A DNA stretch of 12,033 bases. Source: Candidatus Wallbacteria bacterium (GTDB lineage: Bacteria > Muiribacteriota > UBA6191 > JACPRK01). The first letter of the stretch is position 1. Every line of letters starts with the position of its first letter. The stretch is taken from NCBI GenBank assembly GCA_016199905.1, contig JACQFU010000566.1, positions 1 to 12,033 of the forward strand, in the 5' to 3' direction. The translations under genes were made by a program, and so were the position numbers. Below the pieces are notes generated by a model. It was not told where the DNA came from. It was given only the letters and a program-made list of their open reading frames with translations, and made no database searches. Of this stretch, positions 7,638 through 12,033 are shown in pieces.

Positions 7638-7652
7638 GGAGGAAGCCGCATG
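7638..7652 (+). promoter_or_regulatory. Strong Shine-Dalgarno fixing the start of the PEBP-family gene
   Basis: GGAGG at 7638-7642 is followed, after a 7-nt spacer, by ATG at 7650-7652. This selects the 7650 start, which gives a clean signal peptide, over the in-frame ATG far upstream at 7464, which would overlap the divergent RING gene. The 163-bp space between the two divergent genes must hold both promoters; I see no convincing -35/-10 pair, only a weak TATCCT near 7588. Confidence 0.7.
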
Positions 7653-8180
7653 CGTTTCCTGCTGGTCTGCGCGCTCCTTGCCCGGGCGGTCTGGGCGGGC
7701 AATGTCGCAAAGGAGGCTACGATCGTGATTGAAGTGAAGAGCCCGGCATTCAGGGACGGAACGCCCATCCCCACAAAACACGCCTACAAGGGCGAAGGAC
7801 AGAACGTGTCGCCCGAGATCGACTGGGAGGGCGCCCCGCCGAAGGCCCGCGAGCTGGCGCTGATCTGCGACGACCCCGACGCCCCTCGACCGACTCCGTG
7901 GGTCCATTGGGTCCTTTACAAGATTCCGGCTGGCACGGCCAAGATACCGGAGGGCGGACTCGCAGGCGCGCTCGAGGGGCGTAACGACTTCGGTGAAAAG
8001 GGCTGGGGCGGCCCGCTGCCTCCGAAAGGCCACGGGACGCACCACTACCACTTCACGGTCTACGCCTTGGATTCTCAGCTCTCGCTGGCCCAGGGGCTCA
8101 CCAAGGACGAGCTGCTGGTGGCCATCAAGGACCACGTCGTCTCCACCGGAAAGCTCGTGGGGACCTACGAACGCAAGTAG
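7650..8180 (+). CDS. Exported YbhB/YbcL-type PEBP (Raf kinase inhibitor-like) family protein
   Basis: This 176-residue protein belongs to the phosphatidylethanolamine-binding protein family, bacterial YbhB/YbcL branch. An N-terminal signal peptide (MRFLLVCALLARAVWA, cut probable after Ala16) sends it to the periplasm, as for E. coli YbcL. The two family signatures are present: DDPDAP at residues 74-79 followed by VHW with His86, and GWGGPLPPKGHGTHHYHF at residues 118-135, which form the anion-binding pocket. The length is normal for the branch. A strong Shine-Dalgarno supports this start. The gene stands alone: divergent from the RING gene and 244 bp before an unrelated aminotransferase. The biochemical role of bacterial PEBPs is poorly defined, so no substrate is assigned. 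Confidence 0.93.
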   Translation: MRFLLVCALLARAVWAGNVAKEATIVIEVKSPAFRDGTPIPTKHAYKGEGQNVSPEIDWEGAPPKARELALICDDPDAPRPTPWVHWVLYKIPAGTAKIPEGGLAGALEGRNDFGEKGWGGPLPPKGHGTHHYHFTVYALDSQLSLAQGLTKDELLVAIKDHVVSTGKLVGTYERK

Positions 8181-8306
8181 GTCCAGCCCGTGTTTCGCAT
8201 CCCGGCGGCGACGCCGTGGATCGTGAGCAACAGAGCCTGACGTCGTCGCGCAGGGTTGCGTTGGAATCGTCTTCGGCCATCGTGGGGACTTTAGGCTTTG
8301 GGCTGG

Positions 8307-8415
8307 AGGCTGTAGTGTGGGAGAGACTCTCCGAACGCCGATACTCGATTGCCCACCGGGTCCTGCCTCTCCGGCCGCGCCATCCGACTGACGTGCTTCC
8401 TGCTGCCTACAGCCT
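8307..8415. repeat. Inverted repeats in the 244-bp gap before the aminotransferase
   Basis: The non-coding gap 8181-8424 contains a 9-bp perfect inverted pair, AGGCTGTAG at 8307-8315 and CTACAGCCT at 8407-8415, spaced 91 bp apart. Inside it lies a tight palindrome GGAGAGACTCTCC at 8320-8332. No oligo-T tail follows either, so they do not form a standard terminator. They could be an operator or chance; the rest of the gap shows no gene or RNA I recognise. Confidence 0.3.
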
Positions 8416-8424
8416 GCGCCCCCA

Positions 8425-9615
8425 ATGCCCTCTCCTTTTTCCCGCCACTGGCAACTCGATCCCACGATCCGGTTCTTGAACCACGGCTCCTTCGGCGCGT
8501 GCCCGATTCCGGTGCTCGAGCGCCAGCGGGAGCTTCGAGACCGAATGGAGGCCGAGCCGGTGAAGTTCTTCGTGCGCGACTTCGACCGGCTGCTGTCGGA
8601 GGCGCGAGAGCAGGTGGCCGCATTCGTGGGGGCCCAGCCGCAGGACCTGGCGTTCGTCCCGAACGCCACCGCCGGCGTCAACGCCGTGCTCCGGTCGCTC
8701 GAGTTCGCGCCCGGCGACGAGTTGCTGACGACGGACCACGAGTACAAGGCCTGCCGGAATGCGCTGGAGTACGTCGCGGATAGGGCGGGCGCCCGGGTGG
8801 TCGAGGCCGCGGTCCCGTTTCCGCTGGCGTCGGCCGACAGCATCGTGGACGCAGTGATGGCCCGCGTCTCGTCGCGCACACGTCTGGCTCTGTTGGATCA
8901 CGTCACCAGCCAGACGGGGCTCGTCTGGCCCATCGAGCGACTCGTGGCCGCGCTGGCCGAGCGAGGCGTCGACACCCTGGTAGACGGCGCTCACGCCCCG
9001 GGGATGGTGCCGCTGCAGCTGTCGAAGCTCGGCGCCGCCTACTACACGGCCAACTGCCACAAGTGGCTCTGCGCGCCGAAGGGGGCAGCCATCCTCCTCG
9101 TTCGGGCCGATCGCCGCGAGCGCATCCATCCGCTTTCCATCAGCCACGGAGCGACTTGGCCGCTCGGTGGCCGGACTCGATTTCGACTCGAGTTCGACTG
9201 GACGGGCACCGACGACCCGACGCCCTTCCTCAGCGTGCCGGCTGCAATCGACTTCCTCGGCAGCCTGCTTCCCGGCGGGTGGCCCGAGCTGATGCGCACG
9301 AACCGCCAGGCGGCGATCGCCGGGCGCAACGTGCTATGTGCCGCGCTCGGAATAGCGGCGCCAAGCCCGGAGGAGTGCATCGGCTCCCTGGCCAGCGTGC
9401 CCATCCCCGACGGCGGCATCGAGCCTGCCAGCTCACCGCTCTACACGGACCCGCTTCAGGACGAGCTGCTTTTCAACCACGGCATCGAGGTCCCGGTGGT
9501 GCCGTGGCCGGCGCCGCCCAGGAGGCTGCTTCGCATCTCGTGCCAACTCTACAACTCGGCCGAAGACTACGCGGCTCTGGCGACGGCGCTGGCCCGGTCG
9601 CTCCCGCCTAGGTGA
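8425..9615 (+). CDS. Class V PLP-dependent aminotransferase, isopenicillin-N epimerase-like
   Basis: This 396-residue enzyme is of the pyridoxal-phosphate fold-type I, class V aminotransferase group (the CefD-like branch). The N-terminus has the branch-typical FLNHGSFGACP (about residues 18-28). PNATAGVNAVLRSL (near residue 77) is the cofactor-phosphate loop, DHEYKACRNA follows, LVDGAHAPG contains Asp187, which pairs with the pyridine nitrogen, and NCHKWLCAPKG carries the Schiff-base Lys213. The length is normal and the domain complete. The start at 8425 has no clear Shine-Dalgarno, but the residues after it align with the usual N-terminus. CefD-like proteins outside beta-lactam clusters act on varied amino acids or cysteine derivatives; there is no beta-lactam gene here, so the substrate is open. 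It ends 8 bp into the convergent NUDIX gene. No signal peptide; cytoplasmic. Confidence 0.93.
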   Translation: MPSPFSRHWQLDPTIRFLNHGSFGACPIPVLERQRELRDRMEAEPVKFFVRDFDRLLSEAREQVAAFVGAQPQDLAFVPNATAGVNAVLRSLEFAPGDELLTTDHEYKACRNALEYVADRAGARVVEAAVPFPLASADSIVDAVMARVSSRTRLALLDHVTSQTGLVWPIERLVAALAERGVDTLVDGAHAPGMVPLQLSKLGAAYYTANCHKWLCAPKGAAILLVRADRRERIHPLSISHGATWPLGGRTRFRLEFDWTGTDDPTPFLSVPAAIDFLGSLLPGGWPELMRTNRQAAIAGRNVLCAALGIAAPSPEECIGSLASVPIPDGGIEPASSPLYTDPLQDELLFNHGIEVPVVPWPAPPRRLLRISCQLYNSAEDYAALATALARSLPPR

Positions 9616-10045
9616 GTTCGGCCCCCGCTCCGGCCGCCAGCAAAAGACCCAGCAGCGTTTTCGAGTCGGCAATGTCGCCGCGGCGGGCCATCTGCAGCGC
9701 CTCCGGGACAGTGGCCGTCACGACCTCCAGGTCCTCGTTGGGCTCCGGACGCGAACGTCCCGGCGTCAGCCCGCGGGCCTCGAAGAGGTGCATCTGCTCG
9801 GAGAGCTTTCCGCAAGAGGGATAGAACCTCGCCAGAAGGCGCCACTCCGCGGCCGTGTAGCCGGTCTCTTCCTCCAGTTCGCGGCGCGCCCCGGCGTCCG
9901 GGGACTCGCCGGGTTCGAGGTGGCCCGCAGGCAGCTCCACAAGCGCTCGGCCCACGGCAGGCCGCATCTGACGCACCAGGAGAAGGCCGGAGACGTCGAC
10001 GCGGCAGTCCGCACGCTTCTGGGCGAGCCCGCCGTGGAGGCGCAC
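9608..10045 (-). CDS. NUDIX hydrolase (ADP-ribose pyrophosphatase-like), probably N-terminally truncated
   Basis: Taken from a GTG at 10045-10043, the product is 145 residues, but this start is a guess. The Nudix box is complete at residues 41-63 (Gly41, Glu47, Arg55-Glu56-Leu57, Glu59-Glu60, Gly62), preceded by LLLVRQMRPAVG and ELPAG, as in ADP-ribose/nucleoside-diphosphate-sugar pyrophosphatases. The C-terminal half, with FYPSCGKLSEQMHLFEA, is also typical. ADPRase relatives normally have another 40-50 residues before LLLVRQ, including an HPGAV-like strand. Here that part is absent in all three minus frames, and the upstream sequence reads better on the other strand. The gene may thus be broken at about 9990-10010. 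It would hydrolyse nucleoside diphosphates linked to another moiety if functional. The minus-strand frame stays open to 10369, but the translation before residue ~15 is Arg/Gly/His-rich and unconvincing. Confidence 0.72.
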   Translation of the reverse strand: MRLHGGLAQKRADCRVDVSGLLLVRQMRPAVGRALVELPAGHLEPGESPDAGARRELEEETGYTAAEWRLLARFYPSCGKLSEQMHLFEARGLTPGRSRPEPNEDLEVVTATVPEALQMARRGDIADSKTLLGLLLAAGAGAELT

Positions 10046-10465
10046 CGGAGCCTCGAGGCAGCGCGCCGAGCCGCCGCGGAGGTGACCTCGCCGGCGGAGG
10101 CCGCGGAGCTCCGCCCAAGGCTGGCCGCCGCCGAGGCTCTCGGAGGGCAGATGGGCCGGGCCCTCGCGATGGTCTCGCAGCTCCCGGTCCAGGAGCGGGC
10201 GCCTGGCCTGCAGACAGTCGCCTTGGCGATGGCGACACGTGCGCGCGGCTTGGCGCGCTACGACGAGCTGAGGAAGCTGGATGAGGCGGTCTCGTGCCTG
10301 AGATGGGCGCTCAAGGAGGCCGATCCTCACGGGACCGGAGAGGTGCAGGCGACCGAGGCTCTGACCCACGCCCAGCGCGAAATGATTGTTCGAGATCGCC
10401 AGCGCGGTGAGCTCCTGGGACCTCGCGGCTTGGGCGGGTTTATGCTCACAGTGCGGGAAGGGTAG
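10034..10465 (+). pseudogene. Possible 5'-truncated helical-repeat protein fragment
   Basis: From about 10000 to the TAG at 10463-10465 the plus-strand frame shows coding character. A hand count over about 120 codons gives roughly 87% G/C at third, 81% at first and 58% at second positions, the pattern of the true genes in this window. The translation is helical, rich in Ala, Glu, Leu and Arg (for example RSLEAARRAAAEV and KLDEAVSCLRWALKEAD, the latter faintly TPR-like). The frame is open further left, but there it is only the antisense of the NUDIX box. No start with a Shine-Dalgarno exists near the change; GTG at 10034 is the first in-frame candidate. I read it as the tail of a gene whose 5' part has been lost. 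The family is not recognised, and it could still be a coincidental open frame. Confidence 0.4.
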
Positions 10466-10491
10466 CGGCGTCAGGAAGCCTCGAGCCGCGC

Positions 10492-10986
10492 TCAGCTCCG
10501 GCCGGCCAGCAGAGCGGCCAGAACCACCGTTTGCGAGGTGGTGGGTTCGCCGGGCATCCGGTCGTAGGTCACGGAGACCTCCATCAGGACGCGATCCTGG
10601 CCGGACACGTCGCCTGCGAAGAGGGTGGCGCGCACGGAACGCTTCAGGAGGCGGCTCGCGCGACTCTGGAACAGCTCCGAGACCTTCTTCCAGCGAGCCG
10701 ATCCTGCCGCGGCCGCAGCCCCGGCGTCGGAGAGCAGCTCCGCACCTTCGGCCGTCACGGAACCGGCTGGTAGCTCGAGCACGCCCAGCGTGGAGAGGGC
10801 CTCGAGGAGCGTCTGCGCCTCGGCCGCAGCCGCGACCTGCTGGCTGGCCTGGTAGGTGATGCGCCTGCTTTGCTGCAGCAGGTTGACGACGGGGACGAGC
10901 GCCAGGCCCAGGATCAGGCAGGCCACGAGAACCTCGATCAGCGACGTGGCGCGTCGTAACTCGGAAGAACGCGAGACGGCGATCAT
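10492..10986 (-). CDS. PilV/GspI-like pseudopilin
   Basis: This 164-residue minus-strand protein starts at ATG 10986-10984, overlapping the TGA of the preceding pseudopilin by 4 bp (translational coupling). It has a type IV prepilin-like N-terminus: basic leader ending in RRA, then TSLIEVLVACLILGLAL, with Glu at mature position 5 and a single hydrophobic helix. The residue before the cleavage site is Ala instead of the usual Gly, which prepilin peptidase can tolerate. The rest is a small globular domain with an Ala-rich helix (residues about 45-60) and a C-terminal beta part. The position after a GspJ-like gene suggests a minor pilin or minor pseudopilin (PilV or GspI type) in a type IV pilus or type II secretion tip complex. 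The longer open frame up to 11418 is antisense-like noise over the neighbouring gene and is not used. Confidence 0.85.
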   Translation of the reverse strand: MIAVSRSSELRRATSLIEVLVACLILGLALVPVVNLLQQSRRITYQASQQVAAAAEAQTLLEALSTLGVLELPAGSVTAEGAELLSDAGAAAAAGSARWKKVSELFQSRASRLLKRSVRATLFAGDVSGQDRVLMEVSVTYDRMPGEPTTSQTVVLAALLAGRS

Positions 10987-11390
10987 GGATTGGCCAGCTT
11001 CTCGATGTCCAGCCGGAACTGGACGCGCTCTGGCAGCAGCTCGAAGAAGTCGAAGGCCTGCGGTGCGGCTCCAGCCAAGGTTCGCGTCACGCGGGAGCGG
11101 TCCTTGTCGACGTCGTACACGACCTCGACGGAAACGGGGCCCGTGTCGGTTTCGACGAGTCGCTGGATGCGGTAGCGGCTGGGACCGTCGACGGTGAGGG
11201 CCACCGAGCTTCGCAGATCGAAGGTGAGCTGGTCGAACAGCAGGGCCTGCTGCATGGCGAACTGCGCCTCGCGAGAGCTCTTGCCCTCCACCTGGGTCGA
11301 CTGCCGCATTTGCGTCCAGACGACGACGAGGCAGAGCGAAAACAGGGCGATCGCCACCACGAGCTCCACCAGCGTGACGCCGCGCCTCAC
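10983..11390 (-). CDS. GspJ/PilW-like pseudopilin
   Basis: This 135-residue minus-strand protein starts with GTG at 11390-11388 inside a GTGA overlap with the stop of the gene before it. The N-terminus MRRG/VTLVELVVAIALFSLCLVVV is a textbook prepilin peptidase site: a short basic leader, Gly at -1, Glu at mature +5, then a hydrophobic helix. The body, with segments like FDLRSSVALTVDGPSRYRI and DFFELLPERVQFRLDIE, fits the beta-rich domain of GspJ/PilW minor pseudopilins, although it is shorter than many GspJ proteins (about 190-200 residues). It would be inserted in the inner membrane, cut by the prepilin peptidase and incorporated at the tip of a pseudopilus or pilus. Both neighbours in the coupled trio are consistent with that. 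Confidence 0.87.
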   Translation of the reverse strand: MRRGVTLVELVVAIALFSLCLVVVWTQMRQSTQVEGKSSREAQFAMQQALLFDQLTFDLRSSVALTVDGPSRYRIQRLVETDTGPVSVEVVYDVDKDRSRVTRTLAGAAPQAFDFFELLPERVQFRLDIEKLANP

Positions 11391-12033
11391 GGGGCGCCTC
11401 CCACGAGCTGCTGGACATCTTCTGCGACGCAGAGGCGCAGGTACTTCGCGTTGGCGTCAGGCGCCGTCGGGTCGAACTCGGGGACGAACTTCACGGTCCG
11501 GTTCCCGGACGTCCCGATCCAGTCGGCCGGCATCTGGGCGGCCGCGATTCCGCCCCGGATCGCCAGGTCCTGGCTCTTCGGGAGTACCACGGTCTTCTCG
11601 ACCGAGATCAGAAAGGCGTCGACCTTGCGCACGCCCGGCGAGACGACGACCCTTCCTTTGAGACTCACCAGCGTCAGCGGCTCCGAATCGGCTCCGCGCT
11701 CCAGGTCGCCACCGATCGTCAGGTCGCCCTTGCAGATGAGGATCCCGCCGCGGCGGATGTTCGCGATCGCGGGCAAGGTCAGAGCCTCCTCCACCACCAT
11801 CTCCACGCCGCCCTGAAGGCCGAGGGAGCCGTCGCGCAACTGCCGCTCGAGCAGCTCGCGGGTCCGGACGGTCCGCACCAGCTTGCCGTGCTCGCCGCAC
11901 AACACCTGCTGCACTGCGCCGAGCGCTTCGCCGAGCTTGCCCTGGAACAGTCCCTTGAGTTCGATCTCGCCCGCCCGTAGCCGGTCCAGGCCGCCCTGTT
12001 CTCGAGGGTTCGCCAGGAAGGCGGCCACCTGGC
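11387..12033 (-). CDS. Beta-rich protein of a pilin-type operon, partial (5' end outside window)
   Basis: The minus-strand frame runs off the right edge of the window (open through 12033), so only the C-terminal 215 or so residues are seen. The first third of the visible part is helical and charged. The middle consists of short Gly/Val/Ile-rich segments such as RRGGILICKGDLTIGGDL and LVSLKGRVVVSPGVRKV, reminiscent of stacked beta-strands as in beta-helix or bactofilin-like folds. The last part (NRTVKFVPEFDPTAPDANAKY) is non-repetitive. It ends in a 4-bp overlap with the GspJ-like gene, so it belongs to the pseudopilin cassette. It may be a large minor pilin or assembly factor whose N-terminal prepilin motif is beyond the edge. 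I do not recognise the family. Confidence 0.75.
   Translation of the reverse strand, partial: QVAAFLANPREQGGLDRLRAGEIELKGLFQGKLGEALGAVQQVLCGEHGKLVRTVRTRELLERQLRDGSLGLQGGVEMVVEEALTLPAIANIRRGGILICKGDLTIGGDLERGADSEPLTLVSLKGRVVVSPGVRKVDAFLISVEKTVVLPKSQDLAIRGGIAAAQMPADWIGTSGNRTVKFVPEFDPTAPDANAKYLRLCVAEDVQQLVGGAP

Noticed and set aside
7464..7649. Upstream in-frame extension of the PEBP-family gene
   Set aside because: It would overlap the divergent RING gene; the strong Shine-Dalgarno and signal peptide select the start at 7650.
8320..8332. Palindrome as intrinsic terminator
   Set aside because: The loop is a single base and no T-run follows; kept only as a possible protein-binding dyad.
6309..8879. 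856-codon minus-strand open frame
   Set aside because: It crosses several well-supported genes on both strands (RING gene in another frame, PEBP and aminotransferase antisense) and has no recognisable domain.
10046..10369. N-terminal extension of the NUDIX open frame
   Set aside because: The translation does not resemble the NUDIX N-terminus, and base composition by codon position favours the opposite strand.
10987..11418. Long N-terminal extension of the PilV/GspI-like gene
   Set aside because: It lies out of frame over the GspJ-like gene; the prepilin leader fixes the start at 10986.
1..12033. tRNA, rRNA, CRISPR array, insertion sequence or phage genes
   Set aside because: No cloverleaf, repeat-spacer pattern, transposase or integrase motif was seen on either strand by reading; small RNAs cannot be excluded without a covariance search.

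Overview
The window is dense, high-G+C coding DNA (roughly two-thirds G+C by eye, strong G/C preference at third codon positions). It reads like a chromosome or metagenomic contig from a Gram-negative, high-GC bacterium: there is a lipoprotein, Sec-type signal peptides and type II secretion/type IV pilus style pseudopilins. A bacterial RING-type zinc finger and the general flavour are compatible with Acidobacteriota, Myxococcota or similar phyla, but no marker gene fixes the phylum.

Left block (1-6782, all + strand). Four genes are packed as one probable operon. The 3' end of an unrecognised helical protein (1-456) overlaps by 4 bp a PhnD-like substrate-binding lipoprotein (453-1289). After 10 bp comes a 951-aa fusion of an MTA/SAH-nucleosidase-like phosphorylase domain and a radical SAM domain (1300-4155). 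This overlaps by 4 bp an 876-aa protein (4152-6782) with a signal peptide, a CCA-adding/poly(A)-polymerase-type nucleotidyltransferase head and a second, divergent phosphorylase-like domain at its C-terminus. The combination of two phosphorylase folds, a radical SAM enzyme, an apparently exported nucleotidyltransferase and a solute-binding lipoprotein does not match any pathway I know. It is the best candidate here for an undescribed system.

Middle block (6620-9615). A minus-strand gene with a C-terminal bacterial RING-like zinc finger (6620-7486) runs into the end of the operon with an unusual 163-bp antisense overlap. Divergent from it is an exported PEBP/YbhB-family protein (7650-8180). 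After a 244-bp gap comes a class V aminotransferase of the isopenicillin-N epimerase type (8425-9615).

Right block (9608-12033). A minus-strand NUDIX hydrolase (stop at 9608) has an intact Nudix box but seems to lack its normal N-terminus. On the other strand, a stretch to 10465 has coding character but no credible start. The two meet near 9990-10010 and look like a rearrangement junction or an assembly chimera. The right edge holds a minus-strand, translationally coupled pilin-type cassette: a partial beta-rich protein (11387-12033), a GspJ-like pseudopilin (10983-11390, GTG start) and a PilV/GspI-like pseudopilin (10492-10986).

No rRNA, tRNA, CRISPR array, insertion sequence or convincing intrinsic terminator was seen.
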